Positions 23,904-36,500 of a stretch of DNA of 64,000 bases are shown piece after piece. Made by a program: the position numbers and the translations under genes. The DNA lies in NCBI RefSeq assembly GCF_037893015.1, contig NC_133658.1, forward strand, positions 141,155,822 through 141,219,821. The letters are read 5' to 3'. Position 1 is the first letter of the stretch; every line of letters begins with the position of its first letter. The notes under the pieces are model-generated. The model was not told the origin of the DNA. It saw nothing but the letters and a program-made list of their open reading frames with translations, and did not search any database. The stretch is from Macrotis lagotis. Lineage: Eukaryota > Chordata > Mammalia > Peramelemorphia > Peramelidae.

Positions 23904-24340
23904 CCTTCCGCGGGTTGCTCGCCCTCACCCGGCCGGGGTGGGGGGGAGGGACAAATCCAGGCCCCGGCGCGGCCGAGCGTGGCCCTCTAGCCTAGGCCGC
24001 CTCGCCGCAGCCGGTCGGCGCCGCGCGCCCGCCTCTCGCCGCGAGCCGGCCAATGGAATCCTCCCCTCCTTCATCCTCGCTCGGCGTCCTCCCGCCCTCC
24101 CGCCGGGCTTTCCGGGGCGGAGCCTCGCGCGGGACGCTCCCCGATTGGCCCTCGAGGAATCTTCGGTAAGAAGGCGGCGAGGAGGAAGGAGGGGAGGGGC
24201 AAGGTCCGGCCGCGGGGGCGTGGCCTAGCCGAGTGGGCGGGGCGCTCCCCCCGCCCCTCTCGGATCCCCTTGGATGTGGGACATGGCTCGGCGTGCGCGT
24301 GCGCGCCCGGCCCCTGGCGCCCGTCGCCGGCTCTGGCATT

Positions 24341-24370
24341 ATGGAGGAAGCCGAGGCGCCGGAGCAGTGA
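24341..24370 (+). promoter_or_regulatory. Upstream ORF in the ADAM9 leader
   Basis: A nine-codon ORF (MEEAEAPEQ, then TGA) starts in a strong context (A at -3, G at +4) and ends 33 nt before the ADAM9 ATG. It is in the same frame as ADAM9. If the transcript begins upstream of 24341 it could reduce initiation at the main start. Whether it lies in the mature leader is unknown. Confidence 0.5.
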
Positions 24371-24403
24371 GCGCCGCCCGCGCCGCCCGCGCCCAGCACC
24401 CGC

Positions 24404-24503
24404 ATGGATCCGTTCTCCCGCGCCTCGGGGCGCCGGCGGCCGCCGCGGCTGGGGCTGCTGCTGCTCGCCTGTCTGGGGCCGGCGCTGGCAGCGACGCGGG
24501 CAG
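24404..24503 (+). CDS. ADAM9: ADAM9 exon 1 (signal peptide)
   Basis: ATG at 24404 has G at +4 but C at -3. The exon encodes [20 protein letters not shown] and onward to AATRA, and ends gggcag|gtgcga after one base of a Gly codon. Confidence 0.92.
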
Positions 24504-27500
24504 GTGCGAGGTCCCCGCGGCCCCGGGGCAGGCCTTGGGGGCGCTGGAGCCGCCCCGGCCCCGCCCCCCTCGCTGGCCCGAACCCCGCTTTGCCCCCGGC
24601 TCCCCCCGCACCCTAGACCGCGCCCAGCTTTAATCCAGGACCCCGGGACCTTCTGCCCTTCCCCGGGAGCTTGGCCTCGGGCTCCCCGCCCCATCCCTCT
24701 GCAGCCCGGCTTCCCCCCCTTTCCCGGGAGCTTTCACCCCCTTGCCCGCTTTACCCCGACTGTCGCCCCTCTGTGCCCCGCCGCACCCCGGGCGCTGCCC
24801 GCCGCCCTAGCCCCGACTCCGGCCCTTTGTGCCCCGGGCTCCTCCCTCCGCTTGCCAGCCCCCTCCCCCATCCTTTAGCCCAGGCTTCCTGCCCTCTGTG
24901 CCCGGGCTTCCCCCCAGCTCCCCTTCCCCTGCCCACCTTACTCCAGGCATTTGCTCCTGCGCACGGCGCCCCCTCCTTTACCTGCACTGCCCACCCCTCC
25001 TTTACTCAGGGTCCGTCTTTTTCCTCTCCCGCTTTCCCTATTCTACCTGTCCCCCCTCCCCGGGCGCCCCCCCCCCTTCTGGTTCTCACTTGGCATCATC
25101 CGAACTCGCAAGGTCAAACCCCGAAGTCTGTGAGTTGCGTGAAACTGTGTGGAAATGAGGGGACCACCCCGCTCCTAGGCTGGCCTTGGCTCTGAGAGTT
25201 GACTTGATGGACTGGGGACTTTGAGGGTGGCACCTCCTCCACACAGATTTAGGCTATTAGAGACTGGCACGGAAAAGACCAGGTGTCATTTACTTGTCCT
25301 TAGTCTTTCTTTGGATTCCAAGCGCCCAGTTTCTTTAGTTTAGCAATCTTTTTCCTTCCGTAGATTGACTTTTGTCTTAGTTTGAGAGTTAGTCATTGCC
25401 AGTCGTCTTGGTTTCTTCCTGGAAAAAATACTAACTCTTTACTTGATTGCATCAAATTCGTTATGTGCGTGGAGGAATTGTGGCTGCGTTTTGTTTTTTG
25501 GATTTTTAACCGTAAACATGATGGAATTAAAACTTGAGAGTTTTAATAAAATAGGTGGTGATAGGAGCTATCAATGGAGAACTGCTGACGTTATGGAAAC
25601 TCATAACATGCTTTTTTGTCCAACCGGATTACTCTTTTTTTTTCTTAAATGAATTTAGTACAGGCTAGAAATTTTGGAATCCTGATTATTTGAGTTCTCT
25701 TTCAATAAAACAAAAAGTCACCAATTCATTTCTTGGTGTCCATGAAAATCTGAGCTCAAATGTGGTCTCAAACATTTACTAGCTGTTGGACAAATCACTT
25801 AACCTGAAAATTGGTGGTTTTAATACTGGTGATGTTGTAAATAAAATAAATAGTATTTGTAAAGTGCTCGATACAGTATCCTTCAGTAACCATTATTTAA
25901 ATGTTTATTCCTTGAGGTAATTGAGGCTTAGAAATTAAATGACCTTCTCTCAGGGTTGTACAACCAGTTTAAAGTCTGAGGTGGGATTTGAATATAAATA
26001 CATCTTCCGAACTCCCAAGTTTAGTTTGTGCTCTCTCTCTCTCTCTAAGCTAGGTTGCCCCAGCATTGATTAGGGCAAGGTAAGTAGAGTTTGTATTTGA
26101 TCTTAGAAGTAATAGAGAGCCACTGGAGAATAATACTAAGATTGAGAAACCTGGGTGACTAGAAGGATGTGAATGCTCCTACTGAAATAAGGAAATTTGG
26201 AAGAGAGGTGGATTTTAAGTGAAAGTTAGCTTTTGAACATGTTGAGTTTCAAGTAGCAGAAACTTTTCTTTATTTCATAATTTTCACTTTTTTGTGGCAG
26301 GTCTTTTCTATCAGTTGTAGTTAACTAATCTTTTACAATGTACTTCTATAATTTCAAAATTCCATTATGACCAATTTGTATGTGACTTGGGAGTTTGTTA
26401 TAATTCAGTTTTATTTACAATTTTGCTCAAGTCATTGTAAAGTAATGAATTATTTATGACCTTGCTGTAACATAGACTAAATTTTTTGGGTAATATTTTC
26501 ACCAGACTTATAATAATAATAGCATTGATTTATCCTATAATTACAACCACTTTGTGAGATAAATGTAGTTAGCAATATTTTACAAATGAGGACACTGATG
26601 CTTTCAATTTCCTTTTGAAACGACTTCCCAAGGGTCACTTAGCTAATAAGTAATTAATCTCAAAGTCTGAATTCACACCCAGGTCTTCCTGATTGCAAGT
26701 CCAACTCTATTGTGTCACTAAACTCATTTTTTTTCCTAATAGGATCTTGGGAGTAAGTTTGAAGAAATGTTTGCAAATTAAATGTAGGTTATTAGAATGA
26801 GGAAACTGGAAAAGAGTAGTTTAAAAAAAGACAAGTGAGTTTTTTGGATAAATAGTATTTGTTGATTATCATTTGTTTTTAAATGATACTCTACAGAGTG
26901 CATTTATTTTGATGTGTTTGTAATTTGCTTTTGGCATGACTTCATTTCAGAATGGCAATGTCCACAAATTTTGGCTGACAAGGGCATGTTTATTTTTAAG
27001 TGTTTGATTGTGAAAAGCCTTTCTTATTGAGTAATTTCATTGCAAGCAAGCATAAATTCTTTTGAAATTAGTTGTTCCTCAGACTGCCTTATTGTTCTAC
27101 CCTCTGGGATAGAAAAATTGAGCTTATGTTGTTTGTATGACAGTATTTTAAAAAGTATTCATTCATTCGTTTTTAGCATCATTTTAAAAATTTTGAGTTC
27201 CAAATTCTCTCCCTTCCTCAACCCTCCTTGACCCTTTGAGAAGGCAAATGATATCACTTATACTCAGGCAAAGCATATTTATATATGAAAACACATATCT
27301 GACAGCCCCCCCGTCTTCTTTTTTACAAACTAAAAATTGTATGGTTTCTTCAATCATTCTTCATATAATATGATCTCAATACTTTCCACCACCATGGTGC
27401 TTCTCCTTTGGACACTCTCAAGCTTACCTTTGGAAGGTGATATCTCAACTTGCAAATGAATTGGATTTAAGTGAGGCAGGACAGTGCAAAGTCACCAGCC

Positions 27501-30500
27501 TCATTCCCCTCAGGAGCCATCTAGCTTATAAAAAAAAGTCTTGCACTGCATCAGGACCACCTCCATTCAAGCTGATCTTTGTCTTGCCATTGGACCCAGA
27601 TGGCTCTGGAGGAGAGAGAGAGATTGCATAGCCCTGTCTTAAATCCACTTCATTTGCCAATCTTGACATCACTTTCCTGATATCATGCTCCTCTTCCAGA
27701 GAGAGGGACATACACTGATCTGTGAATGGTAGTAGTTGGTATTCAGCTGGTCAGTTTGGGCAATGCACCTTCTTCCCTCCTTTTTATTCTCCTTTCCACC
27801 CTCCCTCTCCCTCTCCCCCTCCTTCTTTCCCTCTCTCCCTCCCTCCCTTCCTCCCTCCCTGTCACCTCGCTGCAGATTACATAGGGAATCATACCCTTAC
27901 CTGCAAGTACTCGGCCCAAAGAAATATAAATTTTGATTTCTCAGACTTTATTCCTTTCTAAAGGGATTGAATACAGTGCTCTAGACCAGTCTGACTAGGG
28001 CAGAGTACTATCACATTCCTCTTTCTGGATACAATGCTTTTCTCAAAACTTTTCTCAAAACACTGTACACGGTTCTTTTGAGGTTCTTCAGTCTTGTTGA
28101 TATGTTGAGCTTGTGGTCATCTAAAATTTCTATATCTTTTTCAAAGACACTACTCTCCAGGCACACCTTTCCCAACTGGTACTGGTGAAGTTGATTGATG
28201 GAGTCTAGGTCTAGAGTTTTCTAGTTAGCCCAACTAAATTTCCCCCTTTTGCATTAATCAAATCAGCAGGTATTCAGTTGGTGCATACTTTGCTCCTGCT
28301 GCTGCACTAGGGTTACTGGTGTATAAAGACAAAAGCAAATCAGCTCTTGCCTTCAGAGAATTGATAATCTAATGAAGAGAGGGAGCTTGTAATATACTAG
28401 TTTTTAAATAACATGGATATAATCTAATTGTAGGAAGTAGATAATTGCTGAGCCTCCAAATTTCCTAGGAATTCCAAGAGGTTAGAGGTTTGCAGGGAGG
28501 TTGTCCCAAGATCGGGGATGGGGAAAGGGGAGGAAAGCAACAATACAAAGATTCTGAGATCCGAGAAGAAATTTCACAGATGATCAAGTCTCTGGCCAGT
28601 TTGGGATGCTCACTCTTAATGCAAACTCTTAGTTTCCTCTGGCATCCTTCAAGGCAACTTAAATCCCTCCTTCTGCAGGAGGTCTGTCCAGGTTGCTTCA
28701 TCCCCAGTTGCTAGTGCTTTCCCCTCTGAAATCACATTCTATCTTCTCCTTCCATATCTTATATATGACTAGTTATTTACATTAGACTGTGAGGACAAGG
28801 GCAGTTTTCCTCTTCTTTTTGTATTCCCAGTACTTATAGAATGCTTGGTTAATAGTGGACACTTAATAAAAATTATTGTGATTGAATCCAAGCCTTCTGA
28901 CACTTAGTCTAATTTTCCCCCCTTTCATTATAAGGGAACTAGGAAACTCCTTGAAATGAGTAACCATTTTTTAATTGTACTATTAGTTGTTTATCAAATC
29001 CAAGAATATTTTAGACTGTATGTTCAAGAATTAAGAGAAAAAAACCTCAAGAGTCATTTGAAAGCTTTTAACTTTTCCGGTAGTATATCCTCAGGAAGGA
29101 AATAGCCTTTTCCCTCTGTTATCTTGTGACTGAGGATGTTACTGCCTAGTGATTAGAAATCCATTTGAACTAAGGCAGTAAATTACAAAGATTTCTTGTA
29201 TTCATATCATTACCTCAATAGTAACTTTTGTTTCATATCAGTCTGAACTTGACTCTAAGGATTGAGCTTTAGTCACACTTATTCATATTTATATAGTCAG
29301 ATAAGACCTCCATCTTACACAGAAGAAGGATCACCAGTCCACTAGAGATGTTGTAAAAGAACCTCAGAGCAAGTTAATGTAAGAATTAATTTTAACTATT
29401 TTAAGCATGAGTAGAGAAGAGAGTTGTTACAATATAATAAGAGTACTGGTTGTACAGTAGCAAGACTTGGGTATTAGCCATGGAATTGACAGAAAACTGT
29501 TTGTAATGATGACAGAAATTGTTAATACCAAATATAATAATACTTGCCACTCCTTTAAAGGATCCTTGTAATGTCAGAATTTCAGTAATGTTCTTACATT
29601 CCTATTCTTAAGATGTTTATTCTTGATTAGTTGAGCTGAACCACACTATTGCTCCCTGCCAAAGGAGTTTGTCCAGATCATGCTGAATCTCAGCTTCTAA
29701 TGTCCTTACTCCTTTCCTTTGAAATTCATGGTATGAAGTACAAAACAGTGACTTTCTTTGCCTCTGGGTCTCATGAACAGGCTTTTTACTATTTCATACT
29801 GTTTTCTACCCCTCTCTCCCTGAAATTATAAGAACTTTTTCATAGGTCTCTTTTGAGAAATCCACTGGTTATCCCCCAGGGTGGTAAATTTGCCTACCCT
29901 GTTATCTCAAAGATATTTTATTATTCAACTCATGGCTTTGATATATTTCATGACTTGACAGGATGTGTGACAGCTCTCTTTGCCTCTCTGAGTCTGAGTT
30001 TCCTGATCTATAAAACTGGGATAATAATATTCCATAGGGCGGGGAGGAGAGTGCTGCAGGTAATATGAAAATATTGCCAGTAGAAGGATCAAAGAGAAAT
30101 TTTGACACAGTATAAACTCAATACCAGTCTGACCTTAAAACTTTTTGTTTTATCATTGATTTAGGGTAGGATGTGAGGAGTAAGAAGCTAATCTGTTTGA
30201 GATACATAAAATGTTAGGAAATGTTAAGTACAAGAGGTTTCATGAATAAATGTGAAATAAAGAAATTTTAGCATTTAATAATGTTTAGGGTTAATTTGTA
30301 TTTTCTATCAATACACTAATTTTGTTTAATTTGTTTTAAAGGCTTTCATTTATTTATAGCTTTTACATTTGTTTAAATATTAAAGTTTTTAAAGTTTATG
30401 TTACATTTAAAGTTATATTTAAAGTTTGAAATTTTTATCTACTAAGATTTACAGATCCTTTAGCTTCAGGATATGTTTTATCTTTTGAGTTTATACTTTT

Positions 30501-33500
30501 GTTCAATAAACATTAATGGAACATTTACTAGGTGCTAGCATGGGACTGTACCAGACTATGAGCTAAAATGCATTATTTTAAGTAGTTTATAATCTTGGAA
30601 GGATTAGATGCTTACTCAAATAACCATTTTGTTGATATTCACTTGTTTCAGCTGTGTTCATCTCTTTGTAATGTGAGGATTTCTTGGCAAAGCTACTAGA
30701 GTGCTTTACCATTTCTTTTTTTCAGCTCATTCCTCCAGATGAGGAACTGAGGCAAATAAGGTTAAGTGACTTATCCAGGGTCCCACAGCTAGTGTTAGAA
30801 GCCCAATTTGAACTCAGGAAGATTAGTCTTCCTGACTCCAAGCCCAGCACTCTATCCACTGTACTACCTAGCTGTAGAACAAAGTTGTATGTGTTACATG
30901 TTGTTTAAGTGCTAGAAATGAAATGTTTAGGAATTGGAGGAATCAGAGAAACCTTAAGGAAATATACTGAACTTTATATCTGCTCAGGACTCATTCATCC
31001 TTTTTAGACCCAGAGGTTTTTGTAATGTCAGACTCAAGACCTTGTTTTCTTCATCTAGAACTGAGAAGAGGGATATCTGTTTCTAATCACCCACCCCATT
31101 CTACTTTCTTTTCTCCACTACTCTTTTCTAGTCCTGCTCCAACTCAGTTTGCCCATTACCTAGTACATTCCATTGTGATCTTTTAAACTCTTTTGCTAGA
31201 ACTTTATCTGCATCATATTTGGTAATTGGTTGTTTCTCTTGGATCTATCCTAGACTATCTTCTCTCTTTTCTATTTACTCTCTTGTTGTTTTTATCAATT
31301 TTTCATGGCTTCACTGACCATCTCTGTGCAGATCCATTTTTTCCACTCTCCCCCTCACCCCTTGTCATAGTCCTTTGTTACTGACTTGTAGGTGGGCATT
31401 TTGATGTGGATGCCCCATGGGTATTTGAAACTCAGCATGTAGAAACCAAGTTTATTATTTTTTCCCCAAATCTGCCCCACCATCTCTCCATTCATATAGA
31501 CTTACAACCTTGGCACTCTCTTTTACTCATCTCACATATTCAATTAGTTGCCAAATTTTATTCTTTTCATAACAACATCTTATAAGCATTTCCTGTTCTC
31601 TCCTTTCATACACTATCCTATGGATCATACCTTTATCATTTTTTGCCTACACTATTGTATTGGCCTTCTTATTGGTCTTTCTGTCTCATGTCTCCCCATT
31701 GCAAACCATCCTCCACATAGCTGCCAGTGATTTTCGTTCACTTCATTTTTTTCAGTTAATATGCATTTATTATTTTCTCCTTCCTGCCTCCCTCTCCTAA
31801 ATTGAGGTAGAGTGAAATAAAGGGTACAGTGGAAGATTGGACTAGTATGGTATATTAATAATAATAATAGCCAACATTTACATAGTTCCTACTGTGTTTC
31901 AAGTATTAAGAGAGAAAGTAGTAAAAGTAAATGAATGAAGTGAATCTCATAGTAGGAAAAATTTCTGTGAGTGATGGTGTTAGAGGGGAGAGTCTGTAAG
32001 TTGCAACAGAAATATAGTAAGATATATCTTGGCCCTGTGTGCTGGGAGATTATGGCCAGTGATTAAGTGTCTTCTAGTAAGAGCTAAATTCTGTGAGTGA
32101 TAAGAAGCTAGAAAGCAAAAAAAGAAGTTGTTACTAATTATCTTTTAATTATCAAATCTTATAACCTTTTCTCAATCTTCATCTTTTTTTCTTTTTTTTT
32201 TTAAGGTTTTTGCAAGGCAAATGGGGCTAAGTGGCTTGCCCAAGGCCCCACAGCTAGGTGATTACTAAGTGTCTGAGACCAGATTTAAACCCAGGTACTC
32301 CTGACTCCAGAGCTGGTGCTTTATCCACTATGCCACCTAGCCACCCCAATCTTCATCTTTCTATGCAGCATTTGATACTATGACCTCCTCTTTTTTTTTT
32401 AACTCCTTCCTCTGTATTTTTGTGATGCTCCTCTCTCTAAGTTCTTTCCTTCTTGTTTTGACTGCTCCTTCTCATGTGCCTTTGCTTTATCTCTTGTACA
32501 TATTTCCTATTTTGGAAAGGTTTAAGAGATCCCAAGAATTGGAGAAAAATGCCTAGAATTTCATCTTATTGGTCATTTTGACCTGGAGCCCATAAATTCA
32601 ATGATCAAATCCAGTCATTTCCTCTCTCCAACATCCCTTCTCTTTTCTTACTCAGCCATATCCTAATTTAGTCTCCCATCATCTCTGAGTAAATGTGGTA
32701 CAATAGAAAGAGCACTGCATCTGGAGGTAGATATCTAGGCTCAGATTCTTTCTCTTATGCTGTGATCTGTGTGACCCTAGAATGCATTTAATCTCTATGA
32801 ACCTTAGTTTTCTTGCCTTTAAAATGAGGAAGTTGGGTTCTGACCCCTGAGGTTTGTTCCAGATCCGGATGACTGTACTGTTTGGGAATTGTTGAAATAG
32901 CTTTTTAATTGTTCTCCCTTTTCCAAGTCTCTCTCATTTCTATTCTATTCAGTGTGATATTCCTAAAGCACAGATCTAACCTGCTTTTTACCAAATAAAC
33001 TCTGGTTTATATTGCTAGATATTTAAAAAAATAAAATTTTCTTTTTTTTCTTTCTTTTTTTTTTTTTTTAGATTTTGCAAGGCAATGGGGTTATTAAGTG
33101 GCTTGCCCAAGGCCACACGACTAGGTAATTATTAAGTGTCTGAGGCCGGATTTGAACTCAGGTACTCCTGACTCCAAGGCCAGTGCTCTATCCACTGGGC
33201 CACCTAGCCGCCCCCCAAAAATAAATTTTTTACGTTACTTTGAAAACTATCCTGCTTATCCTTTCTTTCTGAACATTTTCCCTTTCTCTTTTGTGCATGT
33301 TAAAAATTGTTAAAATGTTCCTTCCTCTTTTTTAATATCACTATTGCTAACCTTCTGTCCCCCAAATGAAAACTGAGATGAAGGAAAACAAGGAGGAAAA
33401 TAATAACCTTGTAACAAATAAGCATAATCAAAGTACGAAGATCTATAGTAGAGGCTATATCCAAAAATAGACATCTGTACTTTATATCCATCATCTCTTT

Positions 33501-36500
33501 CAGGATACGAATAATATGCTTTACTGTAAGTCCTCTGGAGACAGAGTTAGTCACTGCTTTGATCAGAATTCTTAAGTCCTTCAGGGTTGTTTTTCTTTGC
33601 TTTGTCTTTGTATAAAATGTTCTTCTGGTTCTGCTCACTTTGCTCAACATCAGTTCATGCTACCCAGGATTCTCTGAAATTATCTGATACTTTCTTGTAC
33701 AATAATATTCCTTCCCATTTATATGCCACATTGTTTAAAGTCATTTCCCAATTGTCTAATAGGTGATCTGAGGCCATCTCCAGTTGTCCTGACTATAGTG
33801 AGGTGGTGACTTTGCCTCTCTGTCACGTAAATCCAATTCACTTATTAATCATGATGTCACCTTCCTGCTAGCCTGGTGCTGTTCTAGAAAGATGGACAGA
33901 CAAGGAATGAACAGGCAATCTTTAGCATCCTTTTAGACTCTAGTACTTTTCTTTTGTTTTTAAAAACTGCCTTCAAGATCAGGAAGTTTGTTCTGAATGC
34001 GACTATTCCTTTTTTCAGTATTCTTTCTCTATCTCCTTCTTGTTATCTCCACTTATTTCCCTTGTTATTTCTCTTATTTCCCTCTTTCAATTGTGTCAGG
34101 TGATTGAGGTTCCTCTGATGCCCATTCTGCATACATTTTCCTCTATGTTTTGTATACCCTTCTTGTCATCTACCTCAATTATTCTACCCCACCCATTCTT
34201 CCTAGAGGCAGTTAGATGACACAATGGATAAAGTGTTGGGCTTGGAGTTAGGAAAGCATATTCAATTCAGATACTTACTTACCTGAGTGAACTTGGGTAA
34301 GTCACTTAATCTCTATTTACCTCAGTTTCTCAACTTTAAAATGGAGATAATAATAGCACCCACTTTCCAGGTTTGTTGTGGGCATCAAGTGAAATAATAT
34401 TTGTAAAGCACCTCAGCATATAGAAGGTATACTTATTTGTTTTCTTGCCTTCCTCCCTCCTGAATTTTGGCCATGATGCTGCTAGAAATTTTCCTTTTGG
34501 TATTTCTTGTAGATTCTGTTTTTCCCCCTGTCCTATTCTATTCATTTCACTCTTTCTATTTTCACTTTGTTTAAAGAGTTTTTTAGCAGTTTTCATCTAT
34601 AATTTCCTGAAATACAGTATTCAGACTGTTTTCTGATCATAATTTTTAGTAAGAAAATTTCTTGTTGGTTCCTTCTTAGCCATGATTTTTTGATATTATA
34701 TTTCTTAGATTTTCTTATGTTGTTTTTTTCTTTCTTCAAATTTTTGGTTTTATTGTCTTACTGAACCATTTCCTGCTTAGTTTCCTTAAGGTGTTTGGAC
34801 TCATTATTGAACCTGAATTTGGGGTCTAGCTCCATAGCTTAATGTTGTGCACAGGGCTGGCCTGATTCTGAGTACAGTGTACCAGACTAGACTTCTCCTT
34901 CAAGGAAATATGGGACTGCTCTGATACTGGACTTTGCCTGGCATTCCCTTTCATCCCAGGGCTCTGGGAACCCTGCCTTATTGGGACTTTCCCTGAATTC
35001 AGAGATAGCTTCTATGTTGGGTCCCCCACTCAGACCCTGCTGAGAATGACCCTAGGTCTTTTTCTGCAAGGCTAGGGCTGGCTTTTGAAAACTGGCACAG
35101 GTTCTGTTTCTGAAAATTCCTACATCTAATGCTCCAGTCTTCTCTCTTCTAAGCCAGGCTCAGGGAACCCAGTCAGAGATTTGCTAAAAGCTCTTGTACA
35201 GTCTAACTGGAGCAGGGGGTGCAGTGCTGGTCACATTATCCCATCTCTCTCCTGCATCATCATCTCCTGCATCTCTGAAGACTCAGACTTGGATGGGGCC
35301 AGGTGGGAAGTAGGACTGAAACAAGCCCTTAGGAGACCCCCTACATGCAGCCCTTTTGTCTTTTCTCTTGATCTGCTCAGAGCTCTTTATTCCAGGTTCT
35401 TTACTGGGTACCCAGGTTCCTCTGGGCTTCCCTGGTGATCTGGTAGTATGGCAGTGATTTTCTCACTTAGTAGAACTGAATCTTTAAACCCTCTGTGTCT
35501 TTGTGGTGCATCTTGAGTTCTTTTACTGCTCTCTGTTCTGGGGTTAAATCTCTCCTCTCCCTGCCGCCACCCCCCCAGATTATTGAAGTTTAGAAGCTTT
35601 CGAACTTGATTGTTGCTGTCCCACAAGGAAATCACATCAAAAATTACTGCATGTTCCAAGTAATTTGCATGTAACTTTGGCTTATTAATCATACTACACT
35701 GTCTTCTGAGTCAAGTCCACAACAGAGTTATAAGCACTTATCTCTGCAATAAAGGTTTTGTGTTTCAGCCAGAAATTCTGTTAAGATAGTTATAGCAATG
35801 TTTACCTGCTTACTCATTAGGAGGATTCATTCATGTATTATAAAATACCAGGAAAGGACCTTGTGCCAGCCTCTGTACTATGTCTTTTATAAATATTAAC
35901 TTATTTGTTCTTCATGACAAGAAGGTTAGTGCTGATATTAATCCCCATTCTACAATTGAAATAATGAGGCAGAGAGGTTAAACTGTGATTTGCCCAGAGT
36001 AATAAGACTGGGTCTGTGATTTCAGTGGTATAGGGAACCCTCAGAGCAGTAAAATCCTTTTCTGCCAATGTCATTGGGTACCTCAATAACTTATTGTTTT
36101 CTCAGAGATTTATAATTTGGTGTAATGCTGTAAAAGTAAACATTTTTAGAGAGAATTATGGATATTGAGAGAAATTAATATTATGCTATTGTATTAATAA
36201 ATATTAATTTGTGATCCATCCTTTTCCTTTTATTTCTGTTAAAATCCAACTCCTGAAATGGCCAGTCTCTGAAGGATTGGCTGAGTGATTGCTCCTAGTC
36301 TTTAAGGTTTATTTGGTTAATTAGGTTGGGGTCCCACCATACTGGGATACTTAACTTCTGTTTCAAATAGAAACAGAACCCAGTCTAGACCAGTCTTTCT
36401 CTGAGGGGAGAATCCTCTGTCCTTGCTCCCTGTCCTATAGAGTTAAGGACAACCTAGCTCTTGAAGGAGAAAACTAGCTGGAGAGGTCAGGATGGAAATG

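Larger units (their letters stand above)
23400..24620. promoter_or_regulatory. CpG island and divergent TM2D2/ADAM9 promoter
   Basis: The region is very GC-rich with many CpG dinucleotides, unlike the AT-rich DNA around it. It contains the TM2D2 start (23903, minus) and the ADAM9 start (24404, plus). The 500 bp between them hold a CCAAT box on the plus strand (24050-24054), an inverted CCAAT (gattgg, 24143-24148) and GC boxes at 24215-24225 and 24234-24245. No TATA box is evident. A shared CpG-island promoter is the natural reading; transcription start sites are not visible from sequence. Confidence 0.85.

Noticed and set aside
23317..24878. Several long open frames (up to about 207 codons) on both strands of the CpG island
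   Set aside because: They are stop-poor because the DNA is GC-rich. They overlap TM2D2 exon 1, ADAM9 exon 1 or a SINE in other frames and show no family resemblance.
27437..27711. Two opposed frames of about 60 codons
   Set aside because: They come from the inverted copies of a dispersed repeat and resemble no gene.
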